Source: CAZGAH01 sp964523295 (GTDB taxonomy: Bacteria > Desulfobacterota > Desulfovibrionia > Desulfovibrionales > Desulfovibrionaceae). Taken from it: a stretch of 55,049 nucleotides of DNA. Both the position numbers and the translations under genes were made by a program. The notes under the pieces are model-generated. The model saw nothing but the letters and a program-made list of their open reading frames with translations, made no database searches and was not told where the DNA came from. The stretch lies in NCBI GenBank assembly GCA_964523295.1, contig CAZGAH010000021.1:1-55049 (forward strand), read 5' to 3'. Positions 26,181 through 34,465 of this stretch are shown one piece after another; positions within the stretch are counted from its first letter, which is position 1, and every line of letters starts with the position of its first letter.

Positions 26181-26666
26181 ATGCGAATCGTGCTGCAACG
26201 GGTAAAATCTGCGCGCGTGGTCGTGGCCGGGGAGCCGGTGGCGCACATCGGGGCCGGGGTGCTCGCCCTGGTCGGCTTTGGCGTGGACGATGACCAGAAT
26301 TTGCCCGACCGTCCGCCCTGGAAAGGCCTGTTGAAAAAAATCCTTGATTTGCGTATCTTCCCGGACGCTGACGCCAGGCTGAACCTGGCCCTCGGCGAAT
26401 ACGGTGCTGACGGGGGGGAGGCGCTGCTCGTCTCCCAGTTTACCCTGTACGCCGACTGGCGCAAGGGCCGCCGGCCCTCGTTCCATCCCGCAGCGCAGCC
26501 CGATGTCGCGCGTCTGTTGTTCGACCGTTTCGCTGCCGATCTGGCGGCGTTGTATCCGGGCAAGGTCCGGACCGGCATATTCGGCGCGGCTATGGACATC
26601 GAGCTGATCAACTGGGGCCCGGTAACGCTCGTGCTCGACAGCGAGCAGTTCGCTGCCGGGGCATGA
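26181..26666 (+). CDS. dtd: D-aminoacyl-tRNA deacylase
   Basis: A 161-residue proofreading enzyme that removes D-amino acids from tRNA. The chain starts MRIVLQRVKSARVVVAGEPV, has the active-site motif VSQFTLYADWRKGRRPSF (the S-Q-x-x-L block) and the second motif NWGPVTLVLDS, equivalent to the N-x-G-P-V-T of the family. An insertion-like stretch (PDRPPWKGLLKKILDLRIF) sits in the usual place. Its last four bases overlap the start of the phosphatase gene. It is complete. Confidence 0.93.
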   Translation: MRIVLQRVKSARVVVAGEPVAHIGAGVLALVGFGVDDDQNLPDRPPWKGLLKKILDLRIFPDADARLNLALGEYGADGGEALLVSQFTLYADWRKGRRPSFHPAAQPDVARLLFDRFAADLAALYPGKVRTGIFGAAMDIELINWGPVTLVLDSEQFAAGA

Positions 26667-27868
26667 GCAACGCAGCCGCGGACGCACAACCGGGGTTGCA
26701 AGGACGGTCACCGCCGATCATGACGCCGCATGACATCAAAATTCTGGTCATCGACGACTCGCTGGCCATGACCCAGACGCTCAAGGTCATCCTGGGCCGG
26801 GATCATACCGTGGCCGTCGCCTCCAATGGCGCCGAAGGGATCGAGCAGTACCGGAGCTTTCAGCCCGACGTGATCCTGCTCGATATCAACATGCCCGTGC
26901 TCAACGGGTTTGCGGTGCTGGAGCACGTCCGCAACGAGGCCCAGGACCTCGATGTCTTCATTCTCATGCTCACGGCGGAGGATTCCCAGGATCTCAAGCC
27001 CAAAGCACTGAATCTCGGAGCGAACGATTTTCTCTTCAAGCCCTTCGACCGGACCGAACTGCTGGCCCGAATCGGCGTGGCCGTGCGTCAGGTCCGGCTC
27101 ACGCGGCAGCTGCGGGGCTACGTGCGCAGCATCAGCCGCGAGATCGAGATGCTGGCCTCGCTGCAATCCAGACTGCTCCCCAAGGAGCAGCTCAGCCGGG
27201 AGCAGTACGAGGTCAAAAGCCTGTATCTTCCGTCAGGTCTGGCCAGCGGCGACTATTTCGATTATTTTCCGGTCAGTGAGACCGTGCTGCGCTGCGTCGT
27301 TGCCGATGTATCGGGCCACGGCGCCCGGGCGGCGTTCATCATGGCCATCGTGCGCACCCTGTTCCGTGTTTCCCGGCACCGCTATCTGGGGCTGGAGGAG
27401 ACGCTCCGGCTCGTGAACGCGCACCTGCTCCAGATCATCGGCGACGAAGACGATTTCGTTTCGATTTTTGCGGCAAACCTGGACTTTGCGGCCGGAAAGA
27501 TGAAATACGTCAATTGCGGTCACTGCCCGGGCCTGCTGATGCGGCCCGACGGTACGACGGTCCGGCTCGACCCCGGTGCCATGGTTCTGGGCTTTTACGA
27601 AGTGGAGTTTGTCCCCCGGGAACAGCCCTTCGGCCCGGGCTCGCAGTTGTTTCTTTTCACCGATGGTTTCTTCGAATGGGAGATCGAGCCGGGTGTATGC
27701 CTGGATCTGGATGTCTTTCTGAACCTTGCGGGGGAGGAACTGCGACGAGGGGGGGCGTTTCTCGACAATCTCATGCAGCGACTGGCCGCCCTGACTCCGG
27801 ACAGGCCCCGATTCAAGGACGATCTGACCGCGCTTTGGGTGCAAATGAGGTCCTCACGTGACGAGTAG
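26663..27868 (+). CDS. Response regulator with PP2C (RsbU/SpoIIE) phosphatase domain
   Basis: A 401-residue protein. Residues about 22-140 are a receiver: IKILVIDDSLAMTQTLKVIL, phosphoacceptor in VILLDINMPVLNGFAVLEHV and lysine in NDFLFKPFDRTELLARIG. A helical linker leads to a PP2C-type phosphatase from about residue 185: SGDYFDYFPVSETVLRCVV, ADVSGHGARAAFIMAIVRTL with metal-binding aspartate, and LFLFTDGFFEWE. Such proteins dephosphorylate a STAS anti-anti-sigma factor when the receiver is phosphorylated. The ATG overlaps the dtd stop, and the 3' end overlaps the serine kinase gene by 11 bases. It forms a partner-switching trio with the next two genes. The sensor kinase that feeds it is not identified. 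Confidence 0.9.
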   Translation: MSNAAADAQPGLQGRSPPIMTPHDIKILVIDDSLAMTQTLKVILGRDHTVAVASNGAEGIEQYRSFQPDVILLDINMPVLNGFAVLEHVRNEAQDLDVFILMLTAEDSQDLKPKALNLGANDFLFKPFDRTELLARIGVAVRQVRLTRQLRGYVRSISREIEMLASLQSRLLPKEQLSREQYEVKSLYLPSGLASGDYFDYFPVSETVLRCVVADVSGHGARAAFIMAIVRTLFRVSRHRYLGLEETLRLVNAHLLQIIGDEDDFVSIFAANLDFAAGKMKYVNCGHCPGLLMRPDGTTVRLDPGAMVLGFYEVEFVPREQPFGPGSQLFLFTDGFFEWEIEPGVCLDLDVFLNLAGEELRRGGAFLDNLMQRLAALTPDRPRFKDDLTALWVQMRSSRDE

Positions 27869-28286
27869 ATTCATTCTCAAGACCAAAGCCTTGCCCTATT
27901 CCAGCCGCAGGTTGACCAAGGCGGCCATGGCCGTGCTTTCGGAGGTTATCGACAGCCGCGATCACCTCTTTCATTTCGATCTGGCCTTGTCCGAGGCCTG
28001 CGCCAACGTCGTGCGCCACGCGTACAAGAACATCGAGCCCGGGGACCTGGAAATAGCCATTCAGATCACCCCGGGAGTGTCTATTGAAATCGAGGTGTCG
28101 GACTGGGGGCTTGGATTCTCCCGGTGGCCGGTCTACGTTAAGAACGCCGAGCCCCACGCAGAGGGCGGACGGGGCCTGTTCATCATGTCCGAACTCGCCG
28201 ACACCTTCGAAATCCGCCAGGATCAGGGACGACATTCCGTGTACATGAAGATAAACATCGAGGAAGAATCATGGAAAACTGCCTGA
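27858..28286 (+). CDS. RsbW-like serine kinase / anti-sigma factor
   Basis: A 142-residue GHKL-type ATPase. The N box is DLALSEACANVVRHAYKNI, the G1 region is EVSDWGLGFSRWPV and the G2 region is GGRGLFIMSELADTFEI, as in RsbW and SpoIIAB. It would phosphorylate the STAS protein encoded next or bind another partner. It uses a GTG start that overlaps the phosphatase gene by 11 bases, and its end overlaps the STAS gene by 16 bases, so the three products are probably made in fixed ratio. No sigma factor gene is near, so the final target is unknown. Confidence 0.88.
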   Translation: MTSRFILKTKALPYSSRRLTKAAMAVLSEVIDSRDHLFHFDLALSEACANVVRHAYKNIEPGDLEIAIQITPGVSIEIEVSDWGLGFSRWPVYVKNAEPHAEGGRGLFIMSELADTFEIRQDQGRHSVYMKINIEEESWKTA

Positions 28287-28615
28287 TAGAATTTCGCGAC
28301 GACGCGCTTTATCTCACCTTTCACGGGGAGATTACCATCGAGATTACCGCCGGACTGAAAAAAGAGATTGACAAGGCGCTGCAGCCGTCTTCGTTTTCCT
28401 CCGTTGTGGTCAATCTTTCTGAGGTGGCTTTTATCGACAGCTCGGGGATCGGTTTTCTGGTGGCCCTGAACACCCGATTGATCAGCCTGAGCCGGAAGAT
28501 GTTTCTGTTTAAGCCCAGCGCCCAGGTGAAAAAGACGCTGGACCTGGTGCAGTTGAGCAGCTTTTTCACCATTGCCGCCGACGAGGACGAATTGCTGGCC
28601 TTGCTGCCCGAATAG
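28271..28615 (+). CDS. STAS anti-anti-sigma factor, RsbV/SpoIIAA type
   Basis: A 114-residue single STAS domain: LYLTFHGEITIEITAGLKKE, then the phosphorylation region VVVNLSEVAFIDSSGIGFLV with the target serine in D-S-S-G, and the helix KKTLDLVQLSSFFTIAA. It is the substrate expected for the kinase and phosphatase encoded upstream. The start overlaps the kinase gene by 16 bases. It is 65 bases before the fapA-like gene. Confidence 0.92.
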   Translation: MENCLIEFRDDALYLTFHGEITIEITAGLKKEIDKALQPSSFSSVVVNLSEVAFIDSSGIGFLVALNTRLISLSRKMFLFKPSAQVKKTLDLVQLSSFFTIAADEDELLALLPE

Positions 28616-28680
28616 GCCGGCGACCACGCTCAGGCCTGCACCGGCAGTTTTCGGCCTAGGATACGCATCGGGAAAGCGAC

Positions 28681-29796
28681 ATGCCCTACCATCTGCTGCT
28701 CCATTTCGATTCCGACGCCTTCGGCGGACGGCGGCGCCCCAAAGAAGTCGAAGGTGGCGGAGTGGATCATTACGACCTGGGCTACGTGAACAACGTGGTG
28801 CAGGACGAGGTCCTGGCGCAGTGGCGGACGGTCAGCGCCCAGGAGGCAGCCGAACTCGATCCTCGCTTCGTGTTTCCGCGCAAGACCCTGGCTGCGGGCG
28901 AAAACTGCACACTGGGGGAGGACGATCCAGACCGGATTCTGGCGCAGAAAAACGGCTACGCCGAGTATTCCAACGGCCGGATCAACGTCAAGACCCTGCT
29001 TCAGGTGCCCGGCGGAATTAATTTCACCACCGGCAATATCCTGTTCGTGGGCGATCTCGTGGTACACGGCGCCGTAAGCACGGGGTTTTCGCTCCAGGCC
29101 CGTAACATCATGGTCAAAGGGACCATCGGCGGCGCGTCGGTCACGGCCCAGGGGTCGGTCATCGCCGAGTCCGGGGTCAAGGGTGCCAAGGAGGCAGTCC
29201 TGACTGCCGGGAAAAACATCCGGGTTCCTTTTTGCGAAAATGCCCGGCTCGTGGCCGGGGAGTCGCTGTTCGTCGACGGTGCCTGCATGCATTGCGACCT
29301 CTACGTGGGTAAGCAGATCGCCGTGAAAACCCGACTCATCGGCGGCGACTGCTATTGCCACCGGCTCATGTACGTCAAGGAACAGCTCGGCGGCGGCATT
29401 GCCACGGAGACGAACGTCACCCTGGGCTTCGATCCGCTGCTCCTGCTCAAGGCCAACGACCTCGACGAGACGCTGGTCGGGCAGACGCAGCGCGTCGCGG
29501 ATCTCGAGGCCCTGTTGCGACGGCATCCGGAACTCGTGGACGAGTACGGCGGCAAGCTGGAGAAGGCGAGAAAGCGCCTGAACGTACTCAACAAGCAGCG
29601 TCAGACACTGGAAGACGCCATTGTCGCCGGCGACGTCGGCCCTTCCTGCGCCCTGGCCGTTCCCGGCGAGGTGCGAGCCGGCGTGACGGTCAGCATCGGC
29701 AACGCGTACTATTCGGTCATGGAAACCTTGCGCGACGTGCGCTTCACCCTGGCCGGGGACGAAATCGTCGTCAGCAGCCCGGCCATGAAAAAGTGA
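28681..29796 (+). CDS. FapA / DUF342 family protein
   Basis: A 371-residue protein of the flagellar assembly protein A family. The central part is a right-handed beta-helix (NGRINVKTLLQVPGGINFTT, VVHGAVSTGFSLQARNIMVK, GTIGGASVTAQGSVIAESGV) and the C-terminal part carries a helical stretch (LEALLRRHPELVDEYGGKLE) followed by more beta structure. Family members are cell-division or motility associated and often precede flagellar or chemotaxis genes. Here it lies 16 bases before motA and 65 bases after the STAS gene, consistent with a motility role. No enzymatic motif is visible. Confidence 0.85.
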   Translation: MPYHLLLHFDSDAFGGRRRPKEVEGGGVDHYDLGYVNNVVQDEVLAQWRTVSAQEAAELDPRFVFPRKTLAAGENCTLGEDDPDRILAQKNGYAEYSNGRINVKTLLQVPGGINFTTGNILFVGDLVVHGAVSTGFSLQARNIMVKGTIGGASVTAQGSVIAESGVKGAKEAVLTAGKNIRVPFCENARLVAGESLFVDGACMHCDLYVGKQIAVKTRLIGGDCYCHRLMYVKEQLGGGIATETNVTLGFDPLLLLKANDLDETLVGQTQRVADLEALLRRHPELVDEYGGKLEKARKRLNVLNKQRQTLEDAIVAGDVGPSCALAVPGEVRAGVTVSIGNAYYSVMETLRDVRFTLAGDEIVVSSPAMKK

Positions 29797-29812
29797 GCAA
29801 TAGACATTACGT

Positions 29813-30565
29813 ATGGATATAGCAACGGTATTCGGCATCGTGGGAGGCTTTGGCCTCATCATGGGCGCCATTCTTCTTGGCGGAGGACTTGACGCCTTCA
29901 TCGACGTACCCTCGATTGTCGTCACCTTCGGAGGCACCTTCACCGTGCTGTTCACCATGTTCCCGATGAAGGTCATCACCGGGGCGGTCAAGGTGGCCAT
30001 GAAGGCCTTTTTCTCCAAGCCGCCGGACATGAACCAGAGCATCCGGCAGATCATTTCCCTGGCCGAGACAGCGCGCAAGGAAAGCCTGGTGGCCCTGGAA
30101 AAGGCCAGCGTGCCCGATCCCTTTCTGGCGCGGGGCATTCTGCTCGTGGCCGACGGCACGGCCGAATCCCTGGTCCGTGGCGTCATGGAAACGGAAATCA
30201 ACTACATGAAGAAACGGCACACTCAGGGCCAGAATTTTTTCAAGGCCATGGGCACCTATGGTCCGGCCTTCGGCATGATCGGCACGCTCATCGGCCTGGT
30301 GCAGATGCTGCGCAACCTCAGCGACCCGGGCAGCCTGGGGCCGTCCATGGCCGTGGCCCTGATCACCACCTTTTACGGCGCCATTCTCGCCAACGTCGTC
30401 GGCATGCCCATCGCCAACAAGCTCGCCGAGCGCTCGTCCGAGGAAACCTCGTACATGGAACTGAACCTGGAGGGCGTTATTTCCATTCTCAACGGCGAGC
30501 ATCCCAACATCATCAAGGAAAAACTCAATTCCTTCCTGCCGCCGACGCAGCGCGAGGGGAGGTAA
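29813..30565 (+). CDS. motA: Flagellar motor stator protein MotA
   Basis: A 250-residue proton- or sodium-channel stator subunit. Helices 1 and 2 are VFGIVGGFGLIMGAILLGGG and IDVPSIVVTFGGTFTVLFTM. The cytoplasmic loop holds LETINYMKKR-type charged residues (ETEINYMKKRHTQGQNFFKA), and helices 3 and 4 contain MGTYGPAFGMIGTLIGLVQM and MAVALITTFYGAILANVVGM with the conserved prolines. Length is typical of the short MotA/PomA subgroup. motB follows after six bases. Confidence 0.94.
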   Translation: MDIATVFGIVGGFGLIMGAILLGGGLDAFIDVPSIVVTFGGTFTVLFTMFPMKVITGAVKVAMKAFFSKPPDMNQSIRQIISLAETARKESLVALEKASVPDPFLARGILLVADGTAESLVRGVMETEINYMKKRHTQGQNFFKAMGTYGPAFGMIGTLIGLVQMLRNLSDPGSLGPSMAVALITTFYGAILANVVGMPIANKLAERSSEETSYMELNLEGVISILNGEHPNIIKEKLNSFLPPTQREGR

Positions 30566-30571
30566 TCCGCC

Positions 30572-31342
30572 GTGCCGCCTAAGAAAAAATCGGAAGCGCC
30601 GCCACCACCTCCCAGAAAGAGCGACGACGGACCGCCGCCAGAGGAGGGATTGCCCCTATGGATGGCCACCTTTGCCGACCTCGTCACCCTGCTGCTGACG
30701 TTTTTCGTTCTCCTGCTCTCGTTCGCCAATACGGACGTGCAGAAATTCCGCGACCTCATGGGCTCGGTCAAGGAGGCCTTCGGCGTCCAGATCAAGTCCC
30801 CCAAGGACGCCTTTTACGCCGCCTATTCCCCGAACAAGTTCGCGCGCAAGGAAGTTGAGCTGAATCAGGACAACAAGAAGGTCCTGGCCATGATGCTCAA
30901 CCTCAAGCGTTTCATCGCCGAGGATGAAAAACTGAAAAAAAGCGCAGAAATCGTCACCGACGAGGCCGGGGTAATCATGCGCGTGCCTAACGGACAGCTG
31001 TTCGAGGGCGATACCGCAACCCTCAAACCCGGCGCGAGCGAGGTGCTCGACGGCGTGATCAAGATTCTCAAGGAGCAGAATTACGATCTGGTCGTGCGCG
31101 GCAACACCGACGACAAACCAGTCACATCGCCGGCCTACGCCTCGAACTGGGAACTCTCCGCCGCCAGGGCCGCGGCCACGCTCAGCTACATTCTGGCCAA
31201 GAGCAAGATATCGCCCACGCGGCTCAAGGCCGCTGGCTTCGCCGACACGCGACCGCTCATGCCCAACAACAACGACACCAATCGCGCCATCAACCGGCGT
31301 ACCGAATTCTATTTTCACCTGCCCGCGGTGAAAAGCTGGTAG
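30572..31342 (+). CDS. motB: Flagellar motor stator protein MotB
   Basis: A 256-residue stator subunit with GTG start and the ribosome binding site GGGGAGG. A short proline-rich cytoplasmic tail (APPPPPRKSDDGPPPEEG) precedes the single helix MATFADLVTLLLTFFVLLLS, in which the aspartate is the ion-carrying residue. The C-terminal OmpA-like peptidoglycan-binding domain shows LVVRGNTDDKPV, NWELSAARAAATLSYIL and NRRTEFYF. The pair motA-motB ends the long co-oriented gene chain. Confidence 0.94.
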   Translation: MPPKKKSEAPPPPPRKSDDGPPPEEGLPLWMATFADLVTLLLTFFVLLLSFANTDVQKFRDLMGSVKEAFGVQIKSPKDAFYAAYSPNKFARKEVELNQDNKKVLAMMLNLKRFIAEDEKLKKSAEIVTDEAGVIMRVPNGQLFEGDTATLKPGASEVLDGVIKILKEQNYDLVVRGNTDDKPVTSPAYASNWELSAARAAATLSYILAKSKISPTRLKAAGFADTRPLMPNNNDTNRAINRRTEFYFHLPAVKSW

Positions 31343-31503
31343 CCGGGCAGTCTCCAACGCCCATGACGCCCTGCCTGCGAGGGCGCCGAACCCGGCACCC
31401 GGGGAATCCGGACCCGGAAAGCGATGCGCGCTACGCTCCGGGTGCCGCGTGACAACGCCGGGACCGCGTGCTATCCAAAGAAAAAAACACAGGGGGTTCA
31501 GGT
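31343..31503. other. Spacer after motB
   Basis: This 160-base GC-rich interval has no gene. It separates the dnaE-motB chain from the SH3/M48 pair and should contain a promoter for the latter, but none is obvious. Confidence 0.4.
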
Positions 31504-31989
31504 ATGTTTCACGCGCGACGCATCGTCTGCAGCCTGCTGCTCGTGTTCGGTTTTTCCGCCCTGGCCTGGGCGGCCGGGCAGATGAGCGTGCAGGTCAAGG
31601 AGGCCGAGGTCCGGCAGGGGCCGTCGTTCCTGGCCGCTGTCGTGGCCAGAGTGCCCTACGGGACGCAGGTCATGATTCAGAGCGAAAAAGGGGCCTGGGC
31701 CAAGGCCTCCACGCCCGGCGGCGTAACCGGCTTCATCCATCTTTCCGCATTGACCGAAAAAGAGGTGCAGTACTCGGGCGGCGGCAGCGCCGGCTCCGGC
31801 GCCTCCAGCCAGGAAGTCGCCCTGGCCGGCAAGGGCTTCAATCAGGCGGTCGAAAGCCAGTACCGCAGCCAGAATCCCGGCATCAGCTTCGTCTGGATCG
31901 ACCGTATGGAGGCCATCCGTATCTCGGCCTCGCAGATGCAGGCCTTTCTCAACCAGGGCGGACTGAACGCTCCCGGAGGCGCGCAATGA
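31504..31989 (+). CDS. Exported SH3-domain protein
   Basis: A 161-residue protein with a Sec-type signal (RIVCSLLLVFGFSALAWAAG) and a bacterial SH3-type domain: VQVKEAEVRQGPSFLAAVVA, then RVPYGTQVMIQSEKGAWAKA and GFIHLSALTEKE. Such domains bind cell-wall peptides. The remainder is glycine- and serine-rich and ends with GISFVWIDRMEAIRISASQM. The ATG at 31504 is preferred because of the GGGGG ribosome binding site and the signal peptide directly after it. It overlaps the M48 protease gene by four bases. Confidence 0.85.
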   Translation: MFHARRIVCSLLLVFGFSALAWAAGQMSVQVKEAEVRQGPSFLAAVVARVPYGTQVMIQSEKGAWAKASTPGGVTGFIHLSALTEKEVQYSGGGSAGSGASSQEVALAGKGFNQAVESQYRSQNPGISFVWIDRMEAIRISASQMQAFLNQGGLNAPGGAQ

Positions 31990-32896
31990 ACAGACGACTG
32001 CCACTGCTCCTGCTGCTGTCGCTGGCCCTGTGCGCGACGTCCTGTCGCGACTTCACGTCCCTCTCCACCGCGGACATCGTTTCCGGGGCGCACTCCCTGG
32101 TCAAGGTAGGCACGGCGGTGGCCAAAACCTTCGAGGACATCACCCCCGAGCAGGAATACTACATCGGCCGGTCCGTGGGCGCCAATATCCTGGCCAAGTA
32201 CCCGCCCGTGACCAACCCCGCGGTCAACGAGTACGTCAATCTGCTCGGCCAGACCCTGGCCAGCGCCTCCGATCGTCCGCAGACCTTCGGCGGCTACCAT
32301 TTCCTCGTTCTCGACTCCGCCGAGGTGAACGCCTTCGCCGCGCCCGGCGGGCTGATCNNNNNNNNNNNNNNNNNNNNNNNNNNNNNNNNNNNNNNNNNNN
32401 NNNNNNNNNNTGCTGCCCGACCGAGGACGCCCTGGCCGCCGTCCTGGCGCATGAAATCGCCCACGTCCAGCTCAAGCACGGGCTGCGCTCCATCGAAAAA
32501 TCCCGCATCACCACGGCATTGGGCACGCTGGCCGCCGAAAGCGCCAAACAGCTGGGCCCGTCCGAACTCGCCTCCCTGACCGAGGTCTTCGAGGGCTCGA
32601 TCATGGACGTTACCCGTACGCTGGTAACCAACGGCTACTCCCGGGCCTACGAACGCGAGGCCGATCAGGCCGCGGTCGCCCTGCTGCGACGCGTCGGTTA
32701 TGTCCCCGGGGAAATCATCACCATGCTCCAGGTCATGGAACGGCGCGTACCCGCAGGCGGCGCCGGCTTCGGCAGAACCCACCCCGCGCCGCGGGATCGC
32801 ATCCAGGAACTCCAGGCCGTCGGCATCGTCGCCGTGGTCAGCCCGACCATCCCGGCCCGGCAGAGCCGCTTTTCGCAGGCTTTGGGCTCGCTGTAA
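31986..32896 (+). CDS. M48-family zinc metalloprotease lipoprotein (interrupted by assembly gap)
   Basis: A BepA/Oma1-like periplasmic protease. The N-terminus LLLLLSLALCATSC is a lipoprotein signal with a lipobox cysteine. EQEYYIGRSVGANILAKYPP and AEVNAFAAPGGLI lead into a run of 53 N at 32358-32410. After it, EDALAAVLAHEIAHVQLKHG carries the HExxH zinc motif, and YSRAYEREADQAAVALLRRV holds the third ligand glutamate. The ending HPAPRDRIQEL is also typical. The two parts are in frame only if the true gap is a multiple of three; comparison with the family (about eight residues between GGLI and the E-D-x-L-A-A-V block) suggests roughly 24 to 27 bases. It is coupled to the SH3 gene. Confidence 0.9.
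32358..32410. other. Assembly gap (53 N) inside the M48 gene
   Basis: 53 unknown bases. The frame before (GGLI) and after (CCPTEDALAAV) agree only with a true length divisible by three, so 53 is not the real size. Confidence 0.85.
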
Positions 32897-32904
32897 CACT
32901 GCCT

Positions 32905-32962
32905 CCCGACCGCGACGGACACTGCGGCGCACGCGGCAGTCCTTCCGTCCGTCGCGGTCGGG
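32905..32962 (+). terminator. Strong terminator after the M48 gene
   Basis: A 15-base perfect stem (32905-32919 with 32948-32962, CCCGACCGCGACGGA and its complement) encloses a second small stem (ACTGC with GCAGT). TTTACC follows. It lies eight bases after the M48 stop codon. Confidence 0.75.
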
Positions 32963-33078
32963 TTTACCCGCCCTTCGCCCCTTCCCGGACACTTTCCAGT
33001 CTTCAGCGGCGCTCTCGCCCTTTCTCGTCGATACGCTTCCGTGCCGATAGCGGGAAACTGTCCTTCCGCTTTTATCCA

Positions 33079-33101
33079 TTGCATTGAAAAAATGAATGCA
33101 A
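33079..33101. promoter_or_regulatory. Inverted repeat upstream of the double-cubane protein gene
   Basis: TTGCATT (33079-33085) and AATGCAA (33095-33101) form a perfect inverted repeat with nine bases between. The octamer GCATTGAA occurs at 33081, 33113 and 33152, all in the 105 bases before the gene. This looks like an operator region, but the binding protein is unknown. Confidence 0.45.
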
Positions 33102-33183
33102 AAGTGTCTGATGCATTGAAATTTTGTATTTGCTTTACTCATTGCGCCAAGGCATTGAAGGCTAAACATGGGAGGAGAGTACA

Positions 33184-34461
33184 ATGGCTCAGGAAGCATA
33201 TAAGGAAATGTGGGAAACGCTGAATCTGGATCTGCCCGCGCATGACGGGCTTTTGGCCGTACTCGGAAAATTCTACGGCGATATTTATCTGTCGCAACAG
33301 GGACGTCTTCAGGGCATGGAATACCTGGACTTCGTCCTTTCCGAGGTACACGGGCTGCGTATTCAGGAACTGCAGGAGGCCAAAAAAAGCGGTCGAAAAA
33401 TTATCGGCACCTTTTGCGTTTTCGTCCCTGAAGAACTTACCCTGGCCGTGGATGCCGTTCAGGTTGGGCTGTGCGCCGGCGCTGACGCCGGTCGGGAGGC
33501 TGCTGAAAAGCTCGTTCCGCGAAACACCTGCGCCCTGATCAAATCATTTATCGGATTCAAGCTGGCCAGGTTATGCCCGTATACCGAATCCTGCGATCTC
33601 ATTGTGGGCGAGACCACCTGTGACGGGAAAAAGAAGGCCTACGAGGCGTTTGCAGCGCATGCGCCGACGTATGTCATGGAAGTGCCGCAGACGAAGTCCG
33701 AGGCTGCCCGTGCGCTCTGGAAAGAGGAACTCCTGCGCTACGTGGCCAGGCTGGAGGAGTTGACAGGAAAGACCGTGACCCCTGAAAAGCTCGCTGCGTC
33801 CATCAGAACAGTCAATGCGCGGCGCCGTGCCCTGCAACGTCTGAACCGGCTTCGCGCCGCCGTACCCGTCCCGATTTCCGGCCGGGATGTGCTGCTGATC
33901 AACCAGGTCAGCTTTTACGACGATCCGGTTCGCTTCACCGCCTCTGTGAATACGCTGTGCGATCAGCTCGAAGAACGCATACGCGCCGGCGAGGGCGTGG
34001 TGCCGGCCAACACCCCCAGACTGATGCTCTCCGGCTGTCCCATGGCCGTGCCCAACTGGAAGCTGCCGTATATCATCGAGAGCTCCGGTGCGGTCATTGT
34101 CGGCGAAGAATCCTGCATCGGCGAGCGAAACACACGCGACCTGGTCGACGAGTCCGCCCAGACCCTGGAGGCGATGCTCGATGCGCTGGCGGATCGCTAT
34201 CTGCGCATCGACTGCGCCTGCTTCACTCCGAATGACGAGCGCCTGGATCATATCGAGACCATGGCTCGCGAGCTCAAGGTGAACGGCGTTGTTCAGTACG
34301 CGCTCAGCTTTTGTCAACCATACGCGCACGAGGCATTTAAGGTGGAAAAACGGCTTGCCTCTGCCTGCGTCCCAAGCCTGTCGCTGGAAACGGATTACTC
34401 CATGGAAGACGTCGAGCAGCTCAAAACGCGCGTCGAGGCCTTCCTGGAAACCTTGTGCTGA
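33184..34461 (+). CDS. Double-cubane [8Fe-9S] cluster protein (2-hydroxyacyl-CoA dehydratase D family)
   Basis: A 425-residue protein of the COG1775 family, related to E. coli YjiM and to 2-hydroxyglutaryl-CoA dehydratase subunit D. Characterised relatives bind a double-cubane iron-sulfur cluster and reduce small molecules such as acetylene. Cysteine-bearing segments are GTFCVFVPEE, RNTCALIKSF, LCPYTESCDLIVGETTCDGK, LSGCPMAVPNWKLP, GEESCIGERNT, CACFTPND and LSFCQPYAHE, matching the family pattern. It is followed after four bases by its ATP-dependent activase. The ribosome binding site GGGAGGAG precedes ATG. No second subunit, CoA-transferase or acyl-CoA dehydrogenase gene is nearby, which argues against amino acid fermentation and for the double-cubane subgroup. 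Confidence 0.87.
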   Translation: MAQEAYKEMWETLNLDLPAHDGLLAVLGKFYGDIYLSQQGRLQGMEYLDFVLSEVHGLRIQELQEAKKSGRKIIGTFCVFVPEELTLAVDAVQVGLCAGADAGREAAEKLVPRNTCALIKSFIGFKLARLCPYTESCDLIVGETTCDGKKKAYEAFAAHAPTYVMEVPQTKSEAARALWKEELLRYVARLEELTGKTVTPEKLAASIRTVNARRRALQRLNRLRAAVPVPISGRDVLLINQVSFYDDPVRFTASVNTLCDQLEERIRAGEGVVPANTPRLMLSGCPMAVPNWKLPYIIESSGAVIVGEESCIGERNTRDLVDESAQTLEAMLDALADRYLRIDCACFTPNDERLDHIETMARELKVNGVVQYALSFCQPYAHEAFKVEKRLASACVPSLSLETDYSMEDVEQLKTRVEAFLETLC

Positions 34462-34465
34462 GCAC

